Part shown: one piece after another, positions 1 through 12,226 of the stretch
Numbering within the stretch: the first letter of the stretch is position 1
Layout of the letters: every line of letters begins with the position of its first letter
Assembly (NCBI RefSeq): GCF_000182565.1
Contig: NW_015971554.1
Span: 349,912 to 413,911 of the forward strand
Reading direction: 5' to 3'
From: Spizellomyces punctatus DAOM BR117
Taxonomy: Eukaryota > Chytridiomycota > Chytridiomycetes > Spizellomycetales > Spizellomycetaceae
DNA length: 64,000 bases
Notes under the pieces: model-generated
The model's input: the letters and a program-made list of their open reading frames with translations, nothing else
The model's database searches: none
Told to the model about the DNA's origin: nothing
Program-made: the position numbers and the translations under genes

Positions 1-583
1 GCCTCCAACGGGATCAATTGGTGGATGCTCTCTTCAAGCATAAGCAAGCAAATGTATCGTTCAACTGTGTTTGAATGCCTGACACAAAGAGGATTCGTAG
101 CAGGATATCCTAAAGTTGGAATATGCCCATAAATGCGTTACTAAAATCAGGAACAAAGACACAAAATCGCTGAACCAGAAATAGTCGCTGACTGGAGCGG
201 TCATAAATTGGGGGATCCCTAAATAACAATGAGGGTTATGATGGCGGTATTCGGGACTTGGGTCACGAGTAAGCAGAAGAAACAGGCGCTGGAAATAAAC
301 CTGTTGATGGGGGTTTGTCTGTATATTTGTGTGTTGTGTCTACGCTTTGGAAAAAAGCACACTAGTTTCGCGTGAACAAGTTAGTGGAGGTTTTCCCTTT
401 TCTTTGTGTTTGGTTTGTTTGAAGGTGGGGTGCCCCATTTCTGTTCTTGGATTGTAGCAAAGGGCTGTTAAAGACGGGGGCCGTGAACGTGTTGGCGGAG
501 ACGTGAACAGACGAATACACACGGCTAGAACGAGCGTATACGAGCGGTTGTGTGCTTTTTGAAACGGTTTTGGCGGTTTCGAG
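1..583. other. intergenic, left edge
   Basis: I see no supportable gene here. The only long open frame on the minus strand overlaps the first exon of the cyclin gene antisense and has low-complexity Ser/Thr composition, so I treat it as a shadow. The stretch presumably holds the promoter and 5' leader of the cyclin Y-like gene; no clear TATA box was found. Confidence 0.5.
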
Positions 584-2681
584 ATGGGGAATACTGGATC
601 AGCGCTGTCGGAACCCGTCGGGCCCAACCCCGCCGTCAAGACCACCCCATCAACACCATCACCGTCGACACCGTCCTCAAGGGAGAATGCCAAGGACAGG
701 TGGGATAAAGTCGATGTAGAAGATGGAACGCGAGCAAGGATTCTCGAGTCCCGGGAACTTGAAGAGGATGCCACGGTTCGGTTTGGGATGAACGGCACGT
801 CTGGGAATTCGGAGCGGAGGTCAAGTTTGCTGGCTGTTATGGATGGGGTTATAGACGGCTTGTTTTTGGCAGCTGGGAGTGTTCGAGGGGTTGGGGGGTT
901 GATGGGGAGTGAGGATCGAGTGGTGCCAGAGAGGTGTGCGAGTGGACGGGAGAGCGAGGTGAGGCTTCCTGGAGGTTACAAAAATGGTATGTTGGCAAGT
1001 TAAAGCTGTGTTTGTTTGAGCTAGTCAGTATCGCTTATATGCTTCACAGCCTTTATAAACTCCACATCCTACACCCATCTCAACCGAATGAGCGGCGCAT
1101 CTCGTGAACTAGACCGTATGGAAGCCGGTGTGCCCGATGAGATTATTGAAGACCTTGGATCCCGCTTGTCCCAAACGGCCATTGACCAGCCCATTCAACA
1201 AGTGTTTGCAACACCCCAGGTTCAGAGTACTATAAATGTGGAACCTTACGGGATCATTGAGCCCATGTCAACGGTCGTTGACACGACACTAGTTGTGCAC
1301 CCAGCACTTGAATACAGTGCAATCGACAAAGTATTGGAAAAACACCCCTTAATGGATCAATCTGAATCCTTGATCATGACCCCCTACATGCAAGACTCTG
1401 ACACTGATATCCCAAAACCCGATATCCGCACCAACGTACTCGGCTCAGATATCATCACTCCGGAACCGACACCCATCACCGAACACCCTCCTACCCCGAA
1501 CGCCCCAAAACTCAGCCGGATACCAAAGTATAATTCATGTTCGACTTTGTTTGTTGAGGCAACGATCAGTAATGCGGATTTGAATGACACATTGCGTTGG
1601 TATGTTTATCGTACCAGTTTTTGAAAGGCGAACACTTACTGACTTGTATGGCTAGTGTGGCATCGGCATTGGTCAACCACATGAAAAAGAACCTTCAAGA
1701 CCAAACATTTAAAACCGATAACATATTTTCAGAAGAATTGCATCCGCTTTCTGTAAGTACTCCCAAAACAAACACAAACAAAACGTAGACAAAAGTTCTA
1801 AGATGAGACCAATGTAGCAACATATACAATTCTACCGTCGTATGCCGAAGGAAGACGATATTTTCAAATTCCTCGAATGTTTGTTCAATGCAGCGGAACT
1901 AACCGCTGAATGCGGAATCATTACCCTCGTAAGTATCAATTTGCACCCATTCACAAACCAACAAGGAGGTTGAACGCATTTGACAATCTTGCAGATTTAC
2001 GTTGAACGAATGCTCCAAAACACAAGTTTAACTCTCCATGCAAGTAACTGGACACGAATTGTACTCGGCGGGTTACTACTGGCATCCAAAGTATGGGACG
2101 ATCATGCAGTCTGGAACGTGGATTTCGTACAGATATTTCCAGAAGTGGATGTAGAAGACATGTAAGTAAAAAACAAAGGCGATATCGGTATTTTATGTTT
2201 CCCCGGTCGGGTACTAATAAAGATGAGGATGCTGTTAGGAATCAATTGGAACGATGGTACATGGCCGCACTTGATTTCGATGTCAATATCAAAGCATCGG
2301 AATATGCACGCTATTATTTCTCGTTGCGAGATTTGGCGGAAAAGAGTCGGAGACGGTGGCCTTTGAAACCGCTAACGTTGCGAGATGCTGCAAAACTCGA
2401 GGTACTTTTCGACTGTTTCTAATGTTGTAGTGATGGACTGTCTAGTGTGTTCATACCAATACCATTTCACATAGGCTCGAACATCCCGTCCACCACCCAA
2501 ACTAGATACATCCACCCCCAACACTCCCGACACCATTGACCCCCGTTCCTCTCCTCCGCGAACGATTCATGCATTTGAGAGGGAGGGTGCATCAAATGTT
2601 GGGAACAGTAATGGAGGAATGAGGAGGAGTATGAGTGATTATATTTTTGTAGGACCCAAACCTCCTGCCATGGTCGTTTGA
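584..2681 (+). CDS. cyclin Y-like (CCNY family) cyclin
   Basis: Seven exons: 584-986, 1050-1599, 1656-1752, 1818-1928, 1995-2161, 2239-2401, 2475-2681; 565 aa, all junctions GT-AG and in phase. Cyclin Y proteins are membrane-anchored cyclins that activate the PFTAIRE/PCTAIRE kinases CDK14 and CDK16 (established for animals). The N-terminus MGNTGS fits the N-myristoylation consensus (Gly2, Ser6), as in animal cyclin Y. The cyclin box spans exons 3-6, with the family signatures LFNAAELTAECGIITL, NWTRIVLGGLLLASKVWDD and ASEYARYYFSLRDLAEK. The C-terminus keeps the family phosphosite block MRRSMSDYIFVGP. The N-terminal ~300 residues are Ser/Pro/Thr-rich and much longer than in animals. Exon 1 is antisense to an open frame that I disregard. 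The identity is firm; the kinase partner is inferred. Confidence 0.9.
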
Positions 2682-2922
2682 TGTACTGTTGGTTATTTTT
2701 TTCTGTAGTTTGGTATGTGTTTTCTTATTTGAGAATATAGAGTGATGGTACAGTGGACAGCTTCTATTACAAAATGGGATACCAAAATCATGCAAACCAC
2801 AGCTTTGGGATAGACTTGAATTGCCAAATGTCTGTATGCAAAAATCACCCAACCAGATATCCTTTGGAATTGAGACTTTTAACAAAATATCCTTCTATAA
2901 CATTTTCAAACATCCTCCACAA

Positions 2923-5900
2923 TCAACTCTCCAACCCACCCCGTCGAATAGGCCGTAACTTCCAAATTCCTTCTACCCGTTCACGCTCCTCAGAGTGAAT
3001 AATCTCACACGACCTCAAAAACCCCTCCAACCGCTCTGAATACCCCCGTCGAACCCACTCTGAACTTTTCGTATTATGCCCCTTGAGCCACACCGCCAAG
3101 AATTCAATGGCACTAGCTTCAGGTGTCCAATATGGGTATTTTGGTCGTTTTCTTGCAAGGTCTTCTAGGGCCGCTACGAGGGTTTCCGAGAGCGTTTGGT
3201 CAATGTACCCTGGTATGGGCAGGGTGTGGGTTGCGATGGGCGTCATGGGTGGCGGGAGTTTTTTAGGGGGTGTGAGGGAAGTGTAGAGGTGAGGAGTTGC
3301 TAAGAATTTGGCGAGAGCGGTGGGCGTGGAGAAACTGTACAGTTTTTGGGCGTAGAGGGCGGTCAAGGTGGGTAGTCCTCGTACGAGAGATGCGAAACTG
3401 GATAAGTTGCGCATAGTATGGTGAGGAAAGCCCAAATCAAAAAAATAATGGTGAGTTGTCAACATTTACAAATGTGCGACACCAACATAAAAGCAATTAT
3501 ACGTACCCTTTGCCTCCCTCTTTCAGCGCAACAGGACAATACCCACCACACTCAAACCCTTTCGGAAACATCGCCTTAACTTCCTCCTGAGTAACAACCC
3601 GCGGTAATTCAGCAGGTAAAGGTGTCCGAATATACAATTCCGGGTCCTCTAAGAATAAAGCTTGTTCAGATGGTCCCGCGAGGTAATAGTACTGTTGCTT
3701 GTATTCAGCCATGTGGGTGGATGGAGGTTGGATGAGGGTTTGGTGGAGGTGGAGGGAGACTGGGCAGTAGGTGAGGTGAGGGGAGAGGTGAGTGGAGATG
3801 TGGGTGAGGGGGATGGAGGTGGAGGTAATGGATGCGGCTTTGCCTATCGTCACAAAGCCAAAGAAAAGAATTAGAATATGGTCGTAAACAACATAACCAT
3901 GAAGGTTAACATCACTAACAGAAACGAATAACAGACATACCACGCCCAATTCGTCCAAAATACTCTTGCCGCGCAACCATAACATCTTGTACAGCCTTGA
4001 CAACCAAATTCTTCAAAGCCCATTTACTCCTCAGTGCATCAAGGTGGGTGACATTGGCATACGCGGTGGTATAATGGGTGTCGATAGCGGAGATATGCGT
4101 TTCGTAGACTTGGCTATACTGATTGAGGGTCGTGGGTGTGTTGAGGGGTGGAAGAGGGGACCTATTTTCGTACCGTAGTGCATGGCGGGGTTGGCATAAA
4201 TGATGTGTCGTGGTGCGTTGGTTCACAAGGAGTACCAAACATTGAAAAGAAAACGGGATCGGAGTCGCATAGGTGATGTATCATTGGGAGCAAAAAGTGG
4301 AAACAGTTAGGAAGGCAAAATCCATATCGTATCGTATTATAGAGCCGATAAGTGAAGAAAGACGAGACCAGCGGTAGTGCATGTCGAGTACCCAAAAATG
4401 TCCGCAGCAAGAGAGATGAAGCAAACGTCCGTATCGTGCGTTACCAGGTATCGTCGTAAAAAGGATGAAAAGAGAATTGAAAGATACCATCAAAGGCACA
4501 AAAAAAAAGAAAAAGCCATCAACGATTAGCCAAACACCCAAAAAAACAACCAAACCAAAAATAAATCATACTCGGCCTCAATCTCCCAATCCACCATCCC
4601 TCTCTTCAAGCCCTCTTCAACAGGTATATCCAGCACAAAAACGCAATGTGGGACTACACCAGCTGATTCGAGGAGGTGAGCTTGGGCAGTTGTTATTGGG
4701 TATCCATCCAGAATCCACCTTTCAAAAAGCATATTAGCAAAGAGAAGAGATTTCAACAGATATTTCAGTTGTTTGCTACCCTTTTTCTTGACACATGGCA
4801 CAGGAGGTAATGGTTCGTATCGCTTCAGTAACAAGTGTGTCCGGTAATGGTAATCCAGCCTCTAACGTCGCCTTCACCTAAAACATCAAGAAAGTCAATA
4901 TGACAAACATCTTCAACCATATCCCAACACAAATCTTTTTTACCTGCTCGGAAACACCACTAAAACCAGCAAGACCCGCCACAATAGTTTCAACATCCAA
5001 ATATACGAGCCCAAAACTTTGTGCAATGGATTTCGCGAGGGTTGTTTTCCCGGATTTGGGGGGACCGACGAGGGTAAGGTGTGGGCGGAGGAGCGGAGGT
5101 GGTGGGGGAAGGGCTGTATAATGGGTTGTATTTTGAATAAAATGCTGTGTTGCGAAATGATGAATGCTTGTCAGTGAGATTTTTGCAATGTATCGAGAGA
5201 GGATGGGAGCGATACGTTACCGTTCTGGCATTCCGATCCTTTAAAAAGTAAATACACCCCCCATAAACAACCGGTAGAGTCCCCGTACATTCTCTTGTCA
5301 AGAAACGGTTCTTTTCCAAAGTTACCGGACAGTATTTCCTAAATATCATACCATCAGCGTTAAACAGCAAAGAATAGAACCTCGAGCGTATGAAAACGGT
5401 ACGTACCGAAACGGACTATACACCACAACACCAAGATCCAAGAGCACTTTGGCCTCCTTTTTAGTCACTTTGAACGCATTGCCCAATAAGCTTGCCCTCT
5501 AATCTCAAATCATCAACAACAAACTCATCACCGCCAAAGAATGAATGCACGTTACATACATATTCCAAAAAGGGTCTCAAATCGTGCTTGACGGAAGCCA
5601 AGACGGGACGTATGGGGCGAGAAGCATCAATGGTAAATAATGGGATAGAGGATTGTGAAGAAAAGGTTGAAGTGATTTCCGAGATGCGTGATTGGTGTTT
5701 TTCAATCCTAGATTTTCATCAAAAAGTTATTAAATGCATGGTTCTGAAAAGACGTTGTCGCTTTTTTCGGATGTTTCTGTACGTACTCTTCCAAAACCTT
5801 GTCTTCCCACTCTTCATCATCATCATCAGCAGCTTGAGCATCATGCGGAACAGCTACACCATCAACAACTCCACCCCGACGAAGACGGGAAACAACACGC

Positions 5901-8900
5901 TTCAGGGCAACACTGCTCTCACAATCCAAGACTACCATCGCATCAACATGCAAGGAATACTTTAAGAGGGTGTCACAGTCGAGTTTGGTGCGTGGAAAGG
6001 ATGTTAGGATGAACCCTGTAGTTTTATACGGCTATCAACAAAATAAAGTTCGAGAGTAGGTCTTGTCAGTCTATCATGATGAATCCCATGACGCAGGAAA
6101 TAACAAAACTCAAAACGGTTACCTCACTATAAAAAAGTGTTTTAAGCACATCAGTCAAAACATGCGCACCAATTCCTCCATTCTCTTGTAACATGAATTC
6201 GACTTCCTCTTTCACCGCCCCACCTTGCATTGCAGCCCACGATAGTACAAAAGTTTCAAACACGATATGCGGGATGGGTGTTGAGAGGGTGGAGAGGAGG
6301 GCTGGGATGAGGGCGTCGAGACCGCTACCGGGTGGACCGAGGAAAATGAGACGAGGAGGTGGAAGTGGGGAGTGGATGTAAGTTTGGGGTTCGGTTACAA
6401 AGGTTGTTTTGGCGTCTTCGGATGTGAGGTGGTAATATTGGCCCTGTGACATAAACAACAAAAACAGTTGTTGGCGTGGGCGTTAGAGAGATAGTGAGCA
6501 TTTTGGTCAGGACTATTTGTTGATGTACCTGATATTTAACGGTGAAATTCCGATCACCTTTGACAAGGATACCTTGTTTCAACATGACGGGACAATAATC
6601 TTTTGTAGTTCCAAGTGGGATTTGAGCAGGGAGTTCTGCTTGCATTTTAGGTGTCAAAGGAACTAGAACAAAAAAAAAATCGGTTATAAAAGTCATTTTC
6701 TTGGTTTATTCAAAGTCCAAGAGCTTTATGGGTACCTGCTTTGGGCAAGAATGGGTCCATATGGCCCTGAATACTGCTTAGGACGGTCTGGATGCCGCGG
6801 TCGGCGGGGAGAGTAACGACATTGGACAAGGTTTTCGTCATGTTGGCTAAATCTTCACGGAATCCGTTGAAAAGGTTGTCAAAGTTGGGGTATGCAAGGA
6901 TACTAGGTGCGTTAGGTGTCATCCCATTCGTCGTTGTGGAGGTGGTGACGGGCCGCCCAGTGATGGGATCAGACACAAAAGCCATCATACGCCCCCGCAC
7001 TGTCTCATCATTAATGTCTGTTTAAAGTCAATAAGCGAGTCAATCTCAACATGTATCGTCACCATCTTTTGCCAATCAGTAAGTTGTTACCGTTTTCGAG
7101 AACGATGGTCCGATGCGGGTTGAGATCAGCTGCGATCATTGCGTTCATCTATTATGTATATGGATAGGTTTCCGCATGTTGAGCACACAAAAACAGTTCC
7201 GTGGCATGACCGGATCTAAACATACCTGGTCCATGGTCCGCGGGAATCCATCTAAAATCCATCCATTGTAGCGCTAAAACGTCCAAGAATAAACAAAATC
7301 GTTAATGGACATGAAATGCGTTTGTGGAGTGCGTTAAGCGGCATATTTTTACCTTTAATTCAAACGCTTTGGAAATGACGAGTTGAATCACTTGGACTTG
7401 AAGAGTGGGAGCAATCGTCTTGCCCAGTCGGCATTTTCGAAGAATCTTTAAATATCACAACAAGTCTTCAATCATACACTCGTAACATCAGTAACGTCAA
7501 AAGTATTTGTAAACGCACCTGTCCAAACACAGTTCCCCACACCTTGTTACCTTGCTCCTCACTCAAAGCACACCACTCGTCAAACACTTCATCCAAAGAA
7601 ACGTGGACAAGACCGTACAAGTGAGCCAGGAGCTTGCTTTGCGTTGTTTTTCCCGAAAAGGGACCACCAAGGATGGAAATGTGGAGAGGCGATAGACGGG
7701 GTGGTGTGGAGAGGTATTTGGCGGGATTGGAGAGAAAAGCCTGGAGGTCCGTTTGTGAGGCGAAAAAGTAGATTTGGCCCTGTGGTAGTTGTTCCAACCA
7801 AAGAAAAACGAGAAAGGATGAACTTAGCCAACAACGTTTTTTGCATCTCCAATTGCTAGATGAAATCAAGATTTTTTTGCATACCTTGTAAGCAGCACAA
7901 AAATCAAACGACGACACTTGGACAAGCTGTCCGTTGTTGCGAGTGTACGTCACAGGACAGTATTTACCCCATATGCCCACCTCTCGTTTGGGTTCACCCT
8001 CCTCAAGCTGTGTTGAGCAAAAGATCTTGAATATTTCTTGGTCGGTCGTTCCCGCTATTAAAAGAAAAAAGAAAAGAAAAACATGTTGGAACAAACTGTT
8101 TCGTAGCTAGCTCATGCTTTGCTCCTCATGTTGCAGTCCTCTGCCGTCTCTCTATATATGCTCCCATCCAATGTACCTTTGAATCCACCGTCGGGGGGCG
8201 CGAGAGGTTTTGGCAAGACTGCTTTTGTAAAGACACCATATCCAAGGACATGCAATCGGTCCATTAGATTCTTGTACAAGACGGTGGGATGCTGGGTTGC
8301 ATCGAGTTCAATGGTATGATTTGCATCAAAGTAATTGCGTTTAAAGTCGGCGAGAAGCGAATCGTATTGAGATACAGCTGCGAGGTGCGCCGTGACGGAT
8401 TCGGGAGCATCTTCGGGGCGTTTGATGAGACGGTCTACAACGTCCATGGGGATGAGAGGCCATTGGACATTGGTGACGAGATCAGAGAGAGAAGTTTTAG
8501 GCTTTTTTGCTTCGCGACGCCTGTCGGTTTCTCCTTCTTCTTGCTGATCCTCATCATCCTCGCTATTCTCTTCGTCATCGTCATCATCATCCTCTTCTTC
8601 CTCGTCATCATGGTTCTTGCCACTCGATTCGCTTCCCCCTTCATTGTCCTCATCGTCATCCTCTTCATCGCCCTTGCCCTGTGCCCATCTTTCCCTTGAA
8701 TGCACGACTTGGGGACCTGGATAGATGATCCCAGTCTCCATGTCAATCCACTGAGCCGCCCGACGCCGTATGAGGTCCTCATCCGATATATTGAGCTGAA
8801 TCAAGACAGGAACATGGTGAGCGGGTCTCTTGTTCAAGAGGTCTGTAAGGAGGGACATGTCTTGTGCGGAATCTGTGAGATTTCCAGGTAATCCTTCGAG

Positions 8901-9224
8901 AACGTAGCCTTGAAAGTCTGTCTCTTGGGACGCTATCATGTCCTTGACAATGGCGATCAATGTTTCTGGAGCGACCGCACCGCCGGATGCGAGACAGGAT
9001 TGAATTTCTTTATGCCATGGACTCGCTGTGTTTGAGAGTGCATGCAAAAGGAGGGATTCAGGAGAAATCCATTGAGCGTTGAGAGACGCTGCGAGGCGAG
9101 ATGCCAGCGTCGTCTTTCCGGCGCCTGGTTTTCCTAGGATGAGGTAGCATGGGCGTGGAGCGATGGCGGTGGATGTGTCTGGGAGAGCTAGTGTCGAGAG
9201 AATCTCGTTGACTGTTCCCATCAT
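2923..9224 (-). CDS. AK9-like multi-domain adenylate/nucleoside kinase
   Basis: A long multi-exon gene. Supported exons from the start: 9224-8177, 8054-7885, 7779-7519, 7445-7353, 7273-7226, 7148-7091, 7017-6736, 6662-6529, 6443-6123 and one starting at 6031; further exons run to a stop at 2923, where boundaries between about 5.7 and 3.4 kb are approximate. It encodes serial P-loop kinase units: GKPGAGKT (residues 31-38), GGPFSGKT in exon 3, GPPGSGLD in exon 9 (Lys missing) and VGPPKSGKT near 5060. They are paired with NMP-kinase motifs GWILDGFPRT, GFILTSFPRT and WILDGYPIT. Between units sit AK9-type linkers with a KYCPVTL / DYCPVML / GYCPVAL motif. Exon 1 carries a ~45-residue acidic Asp/Glu tract. 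The last exon contains WTPEASAIEFLAVWL, possibly a Dpy-30-like helix pair. Human AK9 phosphorylates (d)AMP/(d)CMP and is cilia-associated; a flagellar role here is inference. Start: the first of two tandem ATGs; nothing upstream resembles the family. Confidence 0.82.
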
Positions 9225-9746
9225 AATGATGGATATCAATATGTGAAATCTAATGCATAAAACACATCAAGCTTTTGTGATCGCGGAGTTTTAAATTCCT
9301 GATTACAGACCACGATCATCCAATTTACATCCCTCACTTGGCTCTTTTTTCCATCATCATTAGCCGTGAAGATAATGCACTCATATACAAGGTATTCACC
9401 AGACTTGTTGTCATGGCCCCCATCATTGTTTGAATTGCCAACCCTTGGCAAAGAACGAGCAATTAAAGGTGATTGACGATTAAATTGGACCATATGGATA
9501 AAAACATTATTTCCAAGGCGAGCTGTCAACTCTTTGCAATCTCATATGCACAAATGCCGACCTTATTCTGAGGGAAGCAGTTGTGGTGGATAATAGTATA
9601 ATACTCTGGCAATGTCCTCGTTCACCGTCACTCGCCAACATAAGAAACATTAATCATACTCATTCATTGTTACAGCTACAGCTTGAGCATTTCTCACACT
9701 CACCTACATCTCTTTTGCGCCTACCTTTACTTGAGGATTTACCAGC
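9225..9746. other. intergenic between AK9-like and repeat gene
   Basis: This holds the upstream region of the AK9-like gene and the 3' flank of the repeat gene. A minus-strand open frame at 9236-9529 has reasonably complex composition but no recognisable domain and no convincing start; it might be an unassigned exon. I do not call it a gene. Confidence 0.4.
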
Positions 9747-10559
9747 TTAGCGACCACATTTACTGGAAGGTACCTCTCGCAGTATCACATCACCCTTTGC
9801 GATGGCCGCTAGAAGATAACGGCGAAATTCTTCTGGCGGTGCTCCCCAAGGCGGTGCGTCTCTGTTGAATTTTCGCAATCCTTCAGTAAGTGCCCACAGA
9901 TCTCCATTGGGACGTGTCGAGGAAGAGACGGGTTTTTGTTCTTCCGCCACTGAAGCTTGTGCTGCTGCTGACACTGGTTGCTGTTCTCCGGCCATTGGAT
10001 ATGGTGCTGCTGCTTGTGGCGGCAATGCGCACACTGGAGCTGGTGGTGTAGCTTCTTGTGGTGCTGTGGGGTCGGTTTGCGTATACTTTGACACGTTTGA
10101 TCCGTGTACAGGCAGACCACGACGAGAGCGCTGTTTGCGAGCTTTAAATTTGGGAGGATCTTTGCACTATCATAATGAAAAACAATGTTACAAAGTCTCC
10201 AAAAAAGTGCTCTTGGTCTTTGCAAGTGGAACTCACTTCTCGCAGTATTACATCACCCTTTGCGATAGCTTCTTGTAGGTAACGGCGAAATTCTTCTGGC
10301 GGTGCTCCCCAAGGCGGAGCGCCCCTGTTGAACTTTCGTAGCCCTTCAGTAAGTCTCCAAAGATCTCCTTGGGGATGTGTCGCAGGTTTTTGTTCTCTGC
10401 AATCGTAGTTTCTCGTGCTGCTGGCCCTGACGACACGGGACCTTTTCCTTTCCCTGCTGGTGCTGGAGAGCGGTGGGTTTGCGCATGCATGGACTCGACT
10501 TGCGCACGCAGGGACTCGGGTTGCGTATTCATCAAATCGGGCTGCGGTTTGATCGACAT
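9747..10559 (-). pseudogene. two-repeat hypothetical gene with 1-nt frameshift in repeat 1
   Basis: I do not recognise this family. Exon 1 (10559-10237) and exon 2 (10166-9747) are joined by a GT-AG intron, giving about 247 aa if one base is restored. Each half ends in the same module: GDLW(A/R)LTEGLRKFNR, then APPWGAPPEEFRRYL, then AIAKGDVILRE. Exon 2 begins CKDPPKFKARK. Exon 1 is 323 nt where 324 is needed, and the reading frame of its N-terminus (MSIKPQPDLMNTQP...) does not join that of its module. Alignment with repeat 2 and with the plus-strand relative near 11.3 kb places a missing G in the codons equivalent to GAG-GAA, at about 10394-10398. The break is either real decay or a sequencing/assembly error. 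A TATA box lies about 35 nt upstream. Repeat 2 is fully open and ends ...VPSSKCGR. Confidence 0.6.
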
Positions 10560-10590
10560 TGTGGGATGGTAGAAGCGAAAGCAATATGCG

Positions 10591-10604
10591 AGCTTTTTAT
10601 ATCC
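10591..10604 (-). promoter_or_regulatory. TATA box of repeat gene
   Basis: On the minus strand the sequence reads GGATATAAAAAGCT, about 35 nt before the ATG at 10559. The plus-strand relative has the near-identical GGATATAAAAGG upstream of its own start, so the two copies appear to share a promoter core. Confidence 0.5.
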
Positions 10605-11132
10605 CGCTATCCTTTTGGCTTTGTTGACATGGAAGGAAATCCCAATTGTTTTTATTTGATTATTGATGTTTAAGTGGATGGAATTACAATACATCCGGTT
10701 GGATTTGTAGATTGTAGGTCAGTTGCTGCCTTTTTGTTAATGTGAAGTGTTTCCTTTTTTCCTCGTCGTTATTTTTGGGATATTGGCCTTTCGACATTAG
10801 GAGTTTTGGATACGTTTTGGAGTTAACATTGTGATGGTGCAGGTAATCTGTTTTTTAGTGGCTTGACGATGCTATTAGAACATCTGGACTGATTTTTATC
10901 TATGATTTATAGCTGCTGTAGCTGCTGTTTTGTAGGGCAACACGGACTTGTCGTCGTTGATCCTTCATTTGATCTTTGTTTCTTGATCTGCCTCCTTGTC
11001 GAAAGAGGGGATATCTGCTAAAAGGTCAGCTTTACCTCTTGTCGCGGACACAAGCAGAACATCAAAAATAGAACGCAGACTCTAATTAGATCCACTTGGT
11101 CAATATTCTTCCCATTCCTTGTCAACAAGGGG
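10605..11132. other. intergenic between divergent family copies
   Basis: No gene is visible. The stretch lies between the two TATA boxes of the divergently oriented repeat-gene copies and presumably serves as upstream sequence for both. Confidence 0.4.
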
Positions 11133-11143
11133 GATATAAAAGG
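11133..11143 (+). promoter_or_regulatory. TATA box upstream of decayed family copy
   Basis: The sequence GATATAAAAGG matches the promoter core of the minus-strand copy (minus strand of 10591-10604). The first family-like ATG is about 150 nt downstream at 11293. Confidence 0.4.
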
Positions 11144-11292
11144 TTTCGCGCACATCGTTTTCCACCCTCATTCTGCCTTTGCTACGTTTATGCCGCATTA
11201 AGCGTTCCTGCATCTGCCTTTAATATGTACGCCGCTTGACTGCCATTAGCGTTCCAAAATTCTGCTGTGCTTTCCTATGTACGATTCTACAA

Positions 11293-11730
11293 TGTCGATG
11301 CATGCGCAACCCGATTACATGCATGCGCAACCCCACTGCTCTTTGGCACAAGCAGTATTGGCAGAGGAACAGGAACCCATCTCTTCAGCACCTACCGATA
11401 AAGATATTTGGACACTTATTGGATAATTGAACCACATCATAGTGCTGTTTTCATAGATCCAGTTGCAGCGCCGACTTTTCGTCGTCGTCGTCATCATCGT
11501 TGATTCATCATCATTTGTCGACTCTTCATTCCACAGCGAACAAAGGGTGTAGATCGCTGCCCAAATCCTACAATGTGAGTTCACGCAGGGCCAATGTTTA
11601 TTCTCATGAGAGTGCCAAGAGTCCTCCCAAATTTAAAGCTCGTAAAAATGGACACGAAACCGTTCTCCCAATGGTAAGTAACCCCGGGAAGCATCACACA
11701 TATACAGTAAATTCTAGAAATTTCAATTGA
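11293..11730 (+). pseudogene. decayed plus-strand relative of the two-repeat gene
   Basis: The ATG context ACAATGTCGAT equals that of the gene at 10559. The frame then reads MSMHAQPDYMHAQPH, followed by AEEQEPISSAPTDKDIWTLIG and a TAA stop. This parallels AEEQKPVSSS...GDLWALTEG of the minus-strand gene, with the stop replacing the rest of the module. About 200 nt further on comes a donor-like GTGAGTTCA and then the PPKFKARK block (around 11621-11646), the same intron-exon architecture as the minus-strand gene with the module between them lost or replaced. I therefore read it as a pseudogene. It could instead be a short 44-residue coding gene. Confidence 0.55.
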
Positions 11731-12210
11731 TATACGACGTATCTGCCATCTCATTGTCGTCATCCACTGGAAACTGTTATGAATGATGAATCTGCATAGT
11801 TTTTTAATGCATAATTCCAATCTGATGTGCATAAGTGTGCTTTTGTGGGGTTGCCTGCGCATCACGGGGACAGGTGGTTCGAATGGAATTACAAGTGTGA
11901 CATGAAGCCAAGTACGAAATCAAACCAGTGCTGTGCTTGTTGCCTGGCGCTTGGAACACTGCGGACTATCTTTGGGTTTTGGGAGGTTTAACGGATATGG
12001 GCATTGGTGGCATTGGGCATTGGGAGCCATAGTCTTGCGAATCGTCCAGCCATAGTCTTGATGCTATGGGCATTGCCATTCGTACGCAGCCACGCAGCAC
12101 ATGAGCAGCCATGGTTGTTTAGCCATAGGCAAAAAGAGGGACCAAAATGTTGCATGGCATGTCTCATATCGACAAATGTGACGACCAAGTTTTTTGGGAC
12201 ATTTTGGGAT

Positions 12211-12226
12211 GTGTGTGTGTGTGTGT
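12211..12226. repeat. (GT)n microsatellite
   Basis: Eight uninterrupted GT units. Confidence 0.8.

Noticed and set aside
340-798. Minus-strand open frame opposite cyclin exon 1
   Set aside because: Ser/Pro-rich mirror of a Ser/Thr-rich coding exon; no independent evidence.
11870-11890. tRNA B-box-like GGTTCGAAT
   Set aside because: No A box, no foldable cloverleaf or acceptor stem around it.
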